Below are positions 6,360 to 15,061 of a stretch of 56,404 nt of DNA, in pieces; position 1 is the stretch's first letter, and every line of letters starts with the position of its first letter. The stretch is taken from assembly GCA_031394045.1 (NCBI GenBank), contig JANMWN010000092.1:1-56404 (forward strand), in the 5' to 3' direction. This DNA comes from JANYIP01 sp031394045 (GTDB taxonomy: Bacteria; Actinomycetota; Actinomycetes; Prado026). A program made the position numbers and the translations under genes. The notes under the pieces are model-generated. The model was not told the origin of the DNA. It ran no database searches and saw only the letters and a program-made list of their open reading frames with translations.

Positions 6360-8524
6360 CTCGATCCGGCGGCTCCTGGGCGACGGTCGCCAGGCCCCAG
6401 GATGCCAGCCTGCACCTGTGCAGCCTGGCCAGGCGTGAGAGGCGCGCCGGGCGCGATCGGCGGGGAGGGAATCGGCGACGTCGTCGCGGTGGGCGTCGGT
6501 GCCGGTGTCGTGGTGCCCGACGGGGTCGGCGTCGGAGAGGGACTCGGCGACCCGCTCGGCGTGGGCGTCGGGCTCAGGGTCGGGGACGGCGTGATCGTCG
6601 GGCTCGGCGAGGCGGTCGGGATCCCGGCCGGGAGCGGCGGGAAGGCCACCACTGGCATCCCCTTGACCGCAACCTTCATGTACTCGGTCCAGATCGTGGC
6701 CGGGAAGCTGCCGCCGTTGACCCGGGACAGGCCCCCGACCCCGTTCATCGACTTGCGGGTCTTGCCGTCCGGCTCGGTACGGAACAGCACCACCGAGGTC
6801 GACAGCTGCGGGGTGTACCCGACGAACCAGGCCGACAGGTTGCTGTCCGTCGTACCGGTCTTGCCGGCGACCGGCCGGCCGACCTGGCGGGCCTTGGTAC
6901 CCGTACCGCTGGTCACGACCTTGGCCAGCGCGTAGTCGACCTGGGACACGATGTCCGAGGAGATCGTGCCGGTCGACTTCGGCGTCAGCTCGTAGAGCAG
7001 CCCGTTGTTGGACCCGATGATCTTGGCGATCGAGGTCGGCACGGTCTGCAGTCCACCGGCGGCGAAGGTGCCGTACGCGCTGGCCATGTCCAGAGCGGTG
7101 GGCGAGGCCACGCCCAGCGTCGCGCTCAGCACCGGGTCGATGACGACGTCGCTGGGGATGCCGGCCCGGCGCGCGGCGTCGACGACCTTGGCAGCACCGA
7201 CGTCCGGCTGGTTCTCGACGTCCATGAACACGGTGTTGACCGAGTCCTCGGTGGCCTGCAGCAACGAGATCCGGCGATAGCTGCGGCCGTCCTCGTTGGG
7301 GATGGGCTTGGTCTTCGAGCCGTTGACGTCGGTGAAGACGCGCCCGCTCCTGCCGTCCCAGGTGGAGTCCAGCGTGATGCCGTTCTCCAGCGCCGCGACG
7401 AGGGTGAAGGCCTTGAAGGTCGACCCTGCCTGGGCGATGCTCTGGGTCGCGTCGTTGATGTACTGCGGGTTGCCATAGTCGGGGCCTCCGTACATCGCGA
7501 CGATCCCGCCGGTCACCGGGTCGACCGAGGCCAGCCCGACGCGTACGCCGACCGAGTTCTGCTTCGGGCGGTAGTCCCGGACCGCGGCGATGGCCGCCGC
7601 CTCGGCCGACTTACTGAACGTGGTCACGATGCGCAGGCCCCGGCGGTTGATGTCGTCGTCGGAGTAGCCCCGGCTGGCGAGCTCGGCCTGCACGTACGCG
7701 GTGAGGTAGCCCTGCGGACCAGCCGCGACGGTGCTGCGGGACTGGAACTTCCTCGGGAAGACCTGCGCCGCGCGGTCGGCCGGCGTCATCCAGCCCTGCG
7801 AGACCTCGCCGTCCAGGACGAAGTTCCAGCGGGCCGTGAGCTTGTCGAGGTGGGTGGTCGGGGAGTAGCCGCCGGGGGACCGGATGACCGAGGCAAGGAC
7901 CGCTGCCTGCGACGGGGTGAGCGCGCTGGCCGTCGTCCCGAAGTATGCCCGCGCCGCAGCCTGGACGCCGTAGGCGCCGCGGCCGAAGTAGATGGTGTTG
8001 AGGTAGTCGGTGAGGATCTCGTCCTTGGACAGTGCCTGGTCGATCTTGATGGAGACGATGAACTCGTTGACCTTGCGGCTGATCGTGCGGTCCTGGGTCA
8101 GGTAGTAGTTCTTGACCAGCTGCTGGGTGATCGTCGACCCGCCCTGGAGCGAGCCGCCGGCCAGGTCGTTCCAGGCGGCCCGCGCGATGCCCGTCACCGA
8201 GATGCCACCCTCGTCGTAGAACTTGCGGTCCTCGGCCGCCATCACGGCGTACCGGAGCGTCTGCGGGATCTGGTCGAACGGGACGATCGTCCGGTTGGCC
8301 TCGCCGAACCGGCCCAGCTCGGACTTGCCGTCGGAGTAGTACAGGATCGTGCTCTGCGCGAGCGCCTCGTCGTTGGGCTTGGGTACGTCGATCACGGCGT
8401 ACAGCACGACGAAGGTCGCCACCACCGCGAACGTGCCGAGGACGAAGGCCAGCAGCCACTGCCGCCACGAGGGCAGGAAGTGCCGCACGCCGGTCTTCCC
8501 GCGACGCGGGTAGTCGATCCTCAA
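6356..8524 (-). CDS. Class A penicillin-binding protein (bifunctional transglycosylase/transpeptidase)
   Basis: This enzyme polymerises lipid II into glycan strands and cross-links the peptides outside the membrane. The 722-residue product has one TM helix near residues 23-45. The GT51 domain follows with EDRKFYDEGG, QGGSTITQQLVKNYYL and a YLNTIYFGRGAYG motif. The transpeptidase domain carries STFK (about residue 370), SVN (about 428) and KTGTT (about 553). It ends in a long Pro/Ser/Thr-rich tail of about 70 residues. Start is placed at TTG 8522-8524 (LRIDYPRRG), because anything upstream overlaps the DUF5318 gene; a GTG 12 codons downstream, preceded by GGGAAG, is an alternative. It is in a leftward operon with DUF5318 and the GT87 gene. 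Confidence 0.93.
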   Translation of the reverse strand: MRIDYPRRGKTGVRHFLPSWRQWLLAFVLGTFAVVATFVVLYAVIDVPKPNDEALAQSTILYYSDGKSELGRFGEANRTIVPFDQIPQTLRYAVMAAEDRKFYDEGGISVTGIARAAWNDLAGGSLQGGSTITQQLVKNYYLTQDRTISRKVNEFIVSIKIDQALSKDEILTDYLNTIYFGRGAYGVQAAARAYFGTTASALTPSQAAVLASVIRSPGGYSPTTHLDKLTARWNFVLDGEVSQGWMTPADRAAQVFPRKFQSRSTVAAGPQGYLTAYVQAELASRGYSDDDINRRGLRIVTTFSKSAEAAAIAAVRDYRPKQNSVGVRVGLASVDPVTGGIVAMYGGPDYGNPQYINDATQSIAQAGSTFKAFTLVAALENGITLDSTWDGRSGRVFTDVNGSKTKPIPNEDGRSYRRISLLQATEDSVNTVFMDVENQPDVGAAKVVDAARRAGIPSDVVIDPVLSATLGVASPTALDMASAYGTFAAGGLQTVPTSIAKIIGSNNGLLYELTPKSTGTISSDIVSQVDYALAKVVTSGTGTKARQVGRPVAGKTGTTDSNLSAWFVGYTPQLSTSVVLFRTEPDGKTRKSMNGVGGLSRVNGGSFPATIWTEYMKVAVKGMPVVAFPPLPAGIPTASPSPTITPSPTLSPTPTPSGSPSPSPTPTPSGTTTPAPTPTATTSPIPSPPIAPGAPLTPGQAAQVQAGILGPGDRRPGAAGSR

Positions 8525-8553
8525 GGGTTCACTCTCTGTAGGGGAGATGTGGG

Positions 8554-8964
8554 TCAGTCGTCGTCCTCGACGGTCCGCTGCCGCCTCGGTGGCTTGCGCG
8601 GGACCCCATCTCCCAGGACGTACGAGGATGTCAGGTGGTTCCGCTCGCAGCCCTGGCAGACCTCGACGACGTACACCCGGAACTCGCCCTGCTCGCGCGC
8701 CATCTGCGCCAGCTGCTCGGGCGACTTGATCCTTCCGGAGTACTGGCCGAGCTCGTCGCCGAACACGTAGCTGAGGTCGACGACCTCCTCGCGGCGGCAG
8801 ACGGGGCAGCGCCGACCCGTGCGTTGACCGTGAAACTTGGCTGCCCGCAACAGGTATGGGTCCGCGTCGCACACATCGGTCGGGCTCGCACCACCGGTGA
8901 ACAACGCCTCGAGGGTGGCCCGGCGCGCGAGCGTGTAGTCGACGTACGAACGCTGCGACCACAT
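8554..8964 (-). CDS. DUF5318 family protein with zinc-ribbon cysteines
   Basis: The 136-residue product begins MWSQRSYVDYTLARRATLEAL and contains two C-x-x-C pairs, CPVC near residue 54 and CQGC near 104, consistent with a zinc ribbon. It is recognised as the actinobacterial DUF5318 family, which commonly precedes a class A PBP, as here (30 bp before the PBP start). No biochemical role is known to me. The start ATG is preceded by TACCCT 6 bases upstream, so the operon message may be leaderless. Confidence 0.82.
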   Translation of the reverse strand: MWSQRSYVDYTLARRATLEALFTGGASPTDVCDADPYLLRAAKFHGQRTGRRCPVCRREEVVDLSYVFGDELGQYSGRIKSPEQLAQMAREQGEFRVYVVEVCQGCERNHLTSSYVLGDGVPRKPPRRQRTVEDDD

Positions 8965-8970
8965 GCATCG

Positions 8971-8976
8971 AGGGTA
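8971..8976 (-). promoter_or_regulatory. -10 element of the DUF5318-PBP-GT87 operon
   Basis: On the minus strand TACCCT ends 6 bases before the ATG of the DUF5318 gene. This matches the TANNNT leaderless pattern seen elsewhere in the window. Confidence 0.4.
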
Positions 8977-9092
8977 TGAGAACGGCGCGGGGCGAGCCCA
9001 GCCGAGTGGCGTGGATCACGCCGCTCGACCCCGTCTGGACACGCGCGCTTTACCTGCAGTTTGCTTCGGCGCGGGTCAGACCTTATGGTCTG

Positions 9093-9113
9093 GATGTATC
9101 GAGTCGATACATC
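9093..9113. promoter_or_regulatory. Perfect 21-bp palindrome, probable PadR operator
   Basis: The arms GATGTATCGA (9093-9102) and TCGATACATC (9104-9113) are exact reverse complements around a single central G. The site lies 41 bp upstream of the PadR start. PadR repressors typically bind ATGT-N-ACAT palindromes, and the ATGTAT/ATACAT half-sites agree. Autoregulation of padR-ino1 is the simplest reading. A second, weaker pair (CGAGT/ACTCG, 9113-9128) adjoins it. Confidence 0.65.
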
Positions 9114-9153
9114 GAGTCGGAACACTCGAACGGGCTAACGAGGGGAGGGCGTC

Positions 9154-9738
9154 ATGAGCAGGAAGAGCGATGTGCTCGAGCTCGCCGTCCTCGGCCTGCT
9201 GCACCAGTCTCCCCTGCACGGCTACGAGCTGCGCAAGCGCCTCAACTCGGTGCTCGGCTCGTTTCGCGCCTTCTCGTACGGCTCGCTGTACCCCTGCCTG
9301 AAGGACCTGCTGCACCGCGGCTGGATCGCCGAAGAGTTGCCTTCCGGGCCCGCAGGGCGTCGCTCCAAGATCGTCTACAAGCTGACCGCCGACGGCAAGG
9401 AGCACTTCCAGGAGCTGCTCGCCGACTCGGGGCCGGCGGCCTGGGACGACGAGAACTTCGGCGTGCACCTTGCCTTCTTCGGCCAGACCGACGCCGACGT
9501 ACGCATGCGCATCCTCGAGGGGCGTCGCAGCCGGCTCGAGGAGCGGGTCGACACGTTGCGGCAGTCGGTGGCAAGGACCCGCGAGCGGGTCGACGCGTAC
9601 ACCCTCGAGCTGCAGAAGCACGGCCTCGAGTCGGTCGAGCGTGAGGTTCGTTGGCTCAACGAGCTGATCTCAACAGAGCGGCAGGGCATCGCGCCCGGTG
9701 CCGAGAGTGTTCACAGTGTTCACCCGGACAAGGAGTAG
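9154..9738 (+). CDS. PadR-family transcriptional regulator
   Basis: The 194-residue product has the PadR winged-helix domain in its first about 85 residues: LELAVLGLLHQSPLHGYELR, YGSLYPCLKDLLHRGWI and KIVYKLTADGKEHFQELL. A C-terminal helical dimerisation region follows (REVRWLNELISTER). The ATG follows a strong GGGGAGGG ribosome-binding site. A 21-bp palindrome lies upstream. It ends 4 bp before the inositol-phosphate synthase start, and the PadR-ino1 pairing is common in actinobacteria, so it likely regulates inositol synthesis; the effector is unknown. Confidence 0.92.
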   Translation: MSRKSDVLELAVLGLLHQSPLHGYELRKRLNSVLGSFRAFSYGSLYPCLKDLLHRGWIAEELPSGPAGRRSKIVYKLTADGKEHFQELLADSGPAAWDDENFGVHLAFFGQTDADVRMRILEGRRSRLEERVDTLRQSVARTRERVDAYTLELQKHGLESVEREVRWLNELISTERQGIAPGAESVHSVHPDKE

Positions 9739-9742
9739 TTCT

Positions 9743-10813
9743 ATGGGTTCCATTCGCGTAGCCATCGTGGGCGTCGGGAACTGCGCCTCGTCGCTGGTCC
9801 AGGGCATCGAGTACTACCAGGACGCCGACCCCGCAGGCAAGGTGCCGGGTCTGATGCACGTGGAGTTCGGGCCGTACCACGTCCGCGACGTGGAGTTCGT
9901 GGCCGCGTTCGATGTCGACGCCAAGAAGGTCGGCCAGGACCTCGCGCACGCCATCACGGCTAGCGAGAACAACACCATCAAGATCTGCGACGTGCCGCCG
10001 ACCGGGATCATGGTCCAGCGTGGCCACACCCTCGACGGCCTCGGCAAGTACTACCGCGAGATGGTCACCGAGTCGGACGACACCCCCGTCGACGTGGTCG
10101 CCGCCCTGCGCGAGTCCCGCGTCGACGTCCTGGTCTGCTACCTGCCGGTCGGATCCGAGCAGGCCGCGAAGTTCTACGCCCAGTGCGCGATCGACGCCGG
10201 AGTCGCCTTCGTCAACGCGCTCCCGGTCTTCATCGCCGGCACCAAGGAGTGGGCCGACAAGTTCACCGCGGCCGGCGTCCCGATCATCGGCGACGACATC
10301 AAGTCCCAGATCGGCGCGACCATCACCCACCGCGTCCTCGCCAAGCTGTTCGAGGACCGCGGGGTCACCGTCGACCGGACGTACCAGCTCAACGTCGGCG
10401 GCAACATGGACTTCATGAACATGCTCGAGCGCGAGCGCCTGGAGTCCAAGAAGATCTCCAAGACGCAGTCGGTCACCTCGCAGCTGCAGGAGCCGATCGC
10501 GGCGCGCAACGTGCACATCGGCCCGTCCGACTACGTGGCCTGGCTGGACGACCGCAAGTGGGCGTTCGTCCGCCTCGAGGGCCGCAACTTCGGCGACGTC
10601 CCGCTGAGCCTGGAGTACAAGCTCGAGGTCTGGGACTCCCCGAACTCGGCGGGCATCATCATCGACGCGATCCGGGCGGCCAAGATCGCGCTCGACCGCG
10701 GCATCGGCGGCCCGATCCTGTCGGCGTCCTCGTACTTCATGAAGTCGCCGCCGGTCCAGTACAGCGACGACGAGGCGCGCAACGCCGTCGAGGCCTTCAT
10801 CGCCGGCGAGTAG
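9743..10813 (+). CDS. ino1: Inositol-3-phosphate synthase
   Basis: The enzyme converts glucose-6-phosphate to 1L-myo-inositol-1-phosphate with NAD, the first step toward phosphatidylinositol and mycothiol in actinobacteria. The 356-residue product has the NAD-binding start SIRVAIVGVGNCASSLVQG and the synthase core motifs GDDIKSQIGATITHR (about residue 190), TYQLNVGGNMDFMNM, RLESKKISKTQSV, and SPNSAGIIIDAIRAAK near 300. The ATG at 9743 is chosen over an upstream in-frame start that lies inside padR; AAGGAG precedes it. It is in the padR operon, and the PfkB kinase gene follows after 76 bp. Confidence 0.96.
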   Translation: MGSIRVAIVGVGNCASSLVQGIEYYQDADPAGKVPGLMHVEFGPYHVRDVEFVAAFDVDAKKVGQDLAHAITASENNTIKICDVPPTGIMVQRGHTLDGLGKYYREMVTESDDTPVDVVAALRESRVDVLVCYLPVGSEQAAKFYAQCAIDAGVAFVNALPVFIAGTKEWADKFTAAGVPIIGDDIKSQIGATITHRVLAKLFEDRGVTVDRTYQLNVGGNMDFMNMLERERLESKKISKTQSVTSQLQEPIAARNVHIGPSDYVAWLDDRKWAFVRLEGRNFGDVPLSLEYKLEVWDSPNSAGIIIDAIRAAKIALDRGIGGPILSASSYFMKSPPVQYSDDEARNAVEAFIAGE

Positions 10814-10889
10814 CTGACGCTGCCAGTCTCGTTGGGAGAGTCCACGCCCCCAGGGGCACAAGCGCGCAAGACGCCCGGGAGCCCTCAGC

Positions 10890-11846
10890 ATGAGCCAGTC
10901 GGGTCTGTCGGCTGCCCCCCAGGTGGTCGTGCTCGGTGACGCCAACCCCGACCTGGTGCTCAGCGGCGACGTCGTCCCGCGGTTCGGCCAAGCCGAGCAG
11001 CTGCTCGACGAGGCGCTGCTCACCCTGGGCGGCTCGGCGGCGATCGTGGCCTGCGGGCTGGCTCGCCTCGGCGTTCCCGTGGCCCTGGTCGCGGTGGTCG
11101 GTGACGACGTGTTCGGTCGGTTCGTGCGCACCCGGCTGGACGAGGCCGGGGTCGACACCCGCTGGATCGGTACGAGCAAGGATCTGGCCACCGGGATCAG
11201 CGTGGTCCTCGGCGGCGGCGACCGCGCCATCCTGACCTACCCCGGGACCATCGGCGCGCTCACCCCGGACGACGTCGACGAGCAGCTGCTGGCCGGGGCA
11301 CGACACCTCCACGTCGCCTCGTACTTCCTGCAGCCGGACCTGGTCGGCGGCCTGCCCGAGATCCTGGCCGCGGCCCGCGCCGGCGGCGCCACGACGTCGC
11401 TGGACACCAACTGGGACCCCGCTGAGCTGTGGGCCGGGGTCGGGCCGCTGCTGCCCCTGGTAGACCTGCTGCTGCCGAACTCGGCCGAGCTGTTCGCCCT
11501 GGCCGCCACCGGGGGCGACCCGTCCGACCCGAGGGCGCAGGACGCCGCCGCCGGGATGCTCGGGAAGGCCGGCACCAGCATCGCGCTCAAGGCGGGGGCC
11601 GAGGGCGGCGTGCTCTGGACGGCCGGCGGGGAACGCCTCACCAGCAAGGGCCTCGTGGTCGACGTCGTCGACACCACGGGCGCGGGGGACTCGTTCAACG
11701 CCGGCTACCTAAGCGCGCTGATCGAGGGGCGAACACCTCAGCAGTGCCTGGACCGCGCAGTCGTCTGCGGCAGCCTCTCGACCCGCGCGGCCGGCGGCAC
11801 CAGCGCCCAGCCGGACCGCGACGAGGTGGCGCTCTTCAGCCTTTGA
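10890..11846 (+). CDS. PfkB-family carbohydrate kinase
   Basis: PfkB kinases phosphorylate sugars or sugar phosphates with ATP. The 318-residue product has the N-terminal substrate-binding start VVVLGDANPDLVL, the glycine motif GGSAAIVACGLARLGVPVALV near residues 49-68, and the ATP-site motif DTTGAGDSFNAG near 265 with the catalytic Asp. Substrate is not readable: ribokinase-like, fructokinase-like or tagatose-6-phosphate kinase roles are all possible. It lies 76 bp after ino1 with its own GGGAG ribosome-binding site, and its 3' end overlaps the opposing ABC permease by 11 bp, so it could serve either inositol-linked metabolism or the sugar island to its right. Confidence 0.88.
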   Translation: MSQSGLSAAPQVVVLGDANPDLVLSGDVVPRFGQAEQLLDEALLTLGGSAAIVACGLARLGVPVALVAVVGDDVFGRFVRTRLDEAGVDTRWIGTSKDLATGISVVLGGGDRAILTYPGTIGALTPDDVDEQLLAGARHLHVASYFLQPDLVGGLPEILAAARAGGATTSLDTNWDPAELWAGVGPLLPLVDLLLPNSAELFALAATGGDPSDPRAQDAAAGMLGKAGTSIALKAGAEGGVLWTAGGERLTSKGLVVDVVDTTGAGDSFNAGYLSALIEGRTPQQCLDRAVVCGSLSTRAAGGTSAQPDRDEVALFSL

Positions 11847-12732
11847 GGCCGCTGAAGGTCATGGTCGCGACGAACTGCCGCTGCGCGGCGATGAAGCCGA
11901 TGATCAGCGGCATGGTGGCGATGACGTTGCCCGCCATCAGCGTCGACCACTGGGTGCGGTGGGTGCCCTGGAACGTGGTCAGCCCGACCTGCAGGGTGAA
12001 GTTGGTGGGGTCGTTGATGGCGATCAGCGGCCAGATCAGGTCGTTCCACGAGTTCAGCAGAGTAAAGATCGCCAGGGTCGCCAGCGCCGGCTTGGCCAGC
12101 GGCAGCACGATCCGCCAGAACACCCCGAGCTGGGTGCAGCCGTCGATGCGGGCGGCCTCCTCGAGCTCGCGCGGGAGCGAGAGGAAGAACTGGCGCATCA
12201 AGAAGATCCCGAACGCCGAGGTGAGCCACGGGACCATCGCGGCCGGAAGGGTGTTGACCAGGCCGAGCTTGGAGAACATCACGTACGTCGGGATCATCAG
12301 CAGCTGCGTCGGGATCATGATCGTGCCCACGACGGCGAAGAACCCCAGGTTGCGGCCGCGGAACTTCAGCCGCGCGTACCCGTAGCCGGCCAGCGAGCAC
12401 AGGACCAGGTGCGAGATCACCGAGACCGTGGCTACGGCGAAGGTGTTGATGATCCACCGCCAGACCAGGTTCTCGGCGAAGAAGCCGGTGTAGCCACCGA
12501 GGGTGAACGTCGTCGGGATGAACTTCGGCGGGAAGGTGTTGATGTCGGCATCGTTCATGAACGACGTCAGCACCATCTGCACAAGGGGAATCGCGAAGAC
12601 CAGCGCGACGGGCATCAGCAGCAGGTGCCAGGGGCTGAACGGCATCCGGCGCTTGTGCTCGACCGGGCCGGTTCGCGCGATGGGGGCGGGCCCGACCTCG
12701 ACGGGGGTGCGGCCACCGAGGATCGATGTCAT
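11836..12732 (-). CDS. Carbohydrate ABC transporter permease, MalG type
   Basis: The 298-residue integral membrane protein has about six TM helices and the cytoplasmic EAA loop (EAARIDGCTQLGVFWRIVLP, about residues 191-210) that contacts the ATPase. The N-terminus starts in the cytoplasm and the first TM lies near residues 34-52 (HLLLMPVALVFAIPLVQMVL). It is the last gene of the leftward SIS-SBP-SBP-permease-permease operon and starts 1 bp after the MalF-type permease stop. It forms the inner-membrane channel with that partner. Confidence 0.93.
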   Translation of the reverse strand: MTSILGGRTPVEVGPAPIARTGPVEHKRRMPFSPWHLLLMPVALVFAIPLVQMVLTSFMNDADINTFPPKFIPTTFTLGGYTGFFAENLVWRWIINTFAVATVSVISHLVLCSLAGYGYARLKFRGRNLGFFAVVGTIMIPTQLLMIPTYVMFSKLGLVNTLPAAMVPWLTSAFGIFLMRQFFLSLPRELEEAARIDGCTQLGVFWRIVLPLAKPALATLAIFTLLNSWNDLIWPLIAINDPTNFTLQVGLTTFQGTHRTQWSTLMAGNVIATMPLIIGFIAAQRQFVATMTFSGLKG

Positions 12733-12733
12733 C

Positions 12734-13693
12734 TCAGAACGCCTCGATCTTGGTCCGGCGCGAGTACCAGACCATGAACAGCGTGACGACCATGGTGACG
12801 GCGAACAGGCCGTACGACAGGGCCGCGCCGTAGCCGAACCGGGACTCCTGGAAAGCCACCTTGTAGATGTAGTAGACCAGCGTCTCGGTGGCCCCGACCG
12901 GCCCGCCCTTGGTGGTGGTGAACACCAGGTCGAACAGCTGCAGCGCGGTGATGGTCTGCCAGACCGCGGTGAACACGGTCACCGGCGCGAGCTCGGGCAT
13001 CGTCACGTACCGGAAGATCTGCCGCCGGTTGGCACCATCGATCATCGCCGCCTCGACGATGTCGATCGGGATGTCCTGCAGGGCGGCCAGGTAGACGACC
13101 ACGGTGAATCCGACCTGACCCCACAACGCAATGACGACCAGCACGAGCATCGCCTGGGTGGGGGACTCGAGGAACTCGAACTGTGGCAGGTGCGCGCGGC
13201 GCAGCAGGTCGTTGGCGATCCCGTAGTTCGGCTCGAAGACGAAGCTCGCCAGGATCCCGGTCGCCGCGGCGGACGCCACGAACGGCACGAAGATCGCGGT
13301 CCGGTAGAAGCCCACGAAGCGGATCCGCTGGTTCAGGGCGATCGCCAGCAGGACACCGAGGAAGATCGAGATCGGGACGAACAGTGCGGTGAAGAACAAC
13401 GTGTTCTTCGCGGCTGCCAGCACCCCGGGGTCGTTCATCATGGTCTGGTAGTTCTTGAAGCCGATGTCCTTCGCCGGCCGGAGCAGGTCCCAGCGGGTCC
13501 GCGAGATGAAGAACGCCCAGACGGCCGGGAAGATCGACAGCCCCACCACGATCAAGGTCGCAGGGCCCACGAAGCCCCAGCCGCTCAGGTCGCCGAACAT
13601 CCCGCGGCGACGCTTGGCCCGCTTGCGCAGCTGGGCATCGGCCTCGAGCCGGTCCGGCTCCTGCCGCGGGGGAGCGCTCAGCGTCGTCGTCAT
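12734..13693 (-). CDS. Carbohydrate ABC transporter permease, MalF type
   Basis: The 319-residue product has a charged N-terminal tail (about 45 residues) and then six hydrophobic segments, the first around residues 52-70. The EAA loop EAAMIDGANRRQIFRYVTMP lies near residues 210-229. It pairs with the MalG-type permease to import a sugar delivered by the binding lipoproteins. Start ATG follows the second binding-protein gene after 4 bp. No ATPase subunit is encoded in the island, so a shared ATPase such as an MsiK homologue probably energises the complex. Confidence 0.93.
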   Translation of the reverse strand: MTTTLSAPPRQEPDRLEADAQLRKRAKRRRGMFGDLSGWGFVGPATLIVVGLSIFPAVWAFFISRTRWDLLRPAKDIGFKNYQTMMNDPGVLAAAKNTLFFTALFVPISIFLGVLLAIALNQRIRFVGFYRTAIFVPFVASAAATGILASFVFEPNYGIANDLLRRAHLPQFEFLESPTQAMLVLVVIALWGQVGFTVVVYLAALQDIPIDIVEAAMIDGANRRQIFRYVTMPELAPVTVFTAVWQTITALQLFDLVFTTTKGGPVGATETLVYYIYKVAFQESRFGYGAALSYGLFAVTMVVTLFMVWYSRRTKIEAF

Positions 13694-13697
13694 CGGC

Positions 13698-15050
13698 TCA
13701 CCCTCCCAAAGCGTCGGCCGAAGCGGCAGCCGCTACGTCAAGAGCATCCTTGGACGACTCGACTCCCTGCAGCACCTTGGCGATCTGCTCGCCGACGGCG
13801 CGGGACATCGCGTCGTACCCGGGCACAGTGGGGCGCGGCTGCTTGGCGTTGGCCAGGTTGTCGACGAACGCCGGGCCGCCCGGGTAGTCCTTGACGAACT
13901 GGGCGAAGGCCGCCGTCGTCTTCTCCGACGCCCGCAGGGGCAGGTTGCCCAGCCCGACGTTCCACACCGCGTCCTGGTCGGGCTGCGTCAGCCACTGGGT
14001 GAAGTCGAAGGCCGCGTGCGCCCGGTTCCCGTCATGGTGGTCGAACAGCGCCCACACGTCCGTACCCGAGATCGTCTGGTGGTCGCCGTCGAAACCCGGC
14101 AGGCGGACGACGCCGTACGCGAGCTTGCGCTGGCCGAAGTCGTACAGGTTCCAGGGTCCGGAGATCTGCATCGCGATCCGGCCGTCGAGGAAGAGCGGGC
14201 CGTACTTCTCTCCGGTCTGGTCCAGGTACATGGACTTGTCGTCGACTGCCATGGCGCGCAGGAAGTCCAGCGACTGGACGCCCGCGTCGGAGTTGAACGC
14301 GGCCGACTTGCCGTCATCGGACAGGATCGTGCCGCCCTTCTGCCACAGCAGGGGCCACAGGTGCCAGGTGGTGTCCTCGTTGCCGGCCACCGAGTACGCG
14401 GTGCCGAAGATCTTCTTCGCCGGGTTGGTCAGCTTCTTGGCCGCGGCCCGGAAGTCGTCCCAGGACCAGTCGTCCGTCGGGTACGCCACGCCGGCGTCGT
14501 CGAAGACCTTCTTGTTGTAGATCAACGCGAGGTTGCCCACGATCGCGGGGACGGCGAAGACCTTGCCGTCCACGGTCGCCGTCTTGCGCGAGGCCTCGGG
14601 CAGCTCGTCCCAGCCGACCTTCGGGTCCTTGACCCACTCGCTGACGTCCAGACCGTGGCCGCTGCCGGCGAGCTCGCCGGCCCAGCTCCCATAGATGTAC
14701 GAGACGTCGGGGAACGTGTCGCTGACGAAGCCCGCGGCGATCTTCTGCTTCAGGTCGTCGGTGTTGCCGGCGCCGGCGGTCACCTTGACGGTGACGTTCG
14801 GGTGCAGCTTCGTGTACGCCGCGGCGAGGTCAGCCATCACCTTGGCGGCGTCGGCCGACTGCCCGTGCCAGACCGTGATCGTCACCGGTGCGGTCGCGTC
14901 GAAGGTGGGCGCCGCCCCGGTCGTGCCACCAGTGCCGCCGGGGACCTGGGCGCCCGACCCGCCCGCCGCTGGTGAGCTCGCCGACGTGCAGGCGGCGAGC
15001 AGCCCGACGGCCGTGACGACGGCGAGCAGCCGAGCGGTCGGCGGGCGCAT
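13698..15050 (-). CDS. Sugar-binding lipoprotein of the ABC importer (second copy)
   Basis: The 450-residue extracellular solute-binding protein has a signal peptide with lipobox LLAAC (cysteine near residue 22), then a Ser/Gly-rich linker and the family-1 binding fold (PVTITVWHGQ, DDLKQKIAAGFVSD, NLALIYNKKVFDDAGV, LDGRIAMQISGPWNLYD). The start ATG at 15048-15050 gives a normal signal peptide; the longer frame upstream overlaps the previous gene. It is a close paralogue of the adjacent gene 15062-16405, including a 52-bp identical DNA run. The two may bind related sugars or oligomers of different length. Confidence 0.92.
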   Translation of the reverse strand: MRPPTARLLAVVTAVGLLAACTSASSPAAGGSGAQVPGGTGGTTGAAPTFDATAPVTITVWHGQSADAAKVMADLAAAYTKLHPNVTVKVTAGAGNTDDLKQKIAAGFVSDTFPDVSYIYGSWAGELAGSGHGLDVSEWVKDPKVGWDELPEASRKTATVDGKVFAVPAIVGNLALIYNKKVFDDAGVAYPTDDWSWDDFRAAAKKLTNPAKKIFGTAYSVAGNEDTTWHLWPLLWQKGGTILSDDGKSAAFNSDAGVQSLDFLRAMAVDDKSMYLDQTGEKYGPLFLDGRIAMQISGPWNLYDFGQRKLAYGVVRLPGFDGDHQTISGTDVWALFDHHDGNRAHAAFDFTQWLTQPDQDAVWNVGLGNLPLRASEKTTAAFAQFVKDYPGGPAFVDNLANAKQPRPTVPGYDAMSRAVGEQIAKVLQGVESSKDALDVAAAASADALGG

Positions 15051-15061
15051 CGACGAACCCA

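Noticed and set aside
9698..9742. Longer ino1 with an N-terminal extension starting inside padR
   Set aside because: The family begins at MGSIRVAIVG, and AAGGAG precedes the ATG at 9743.
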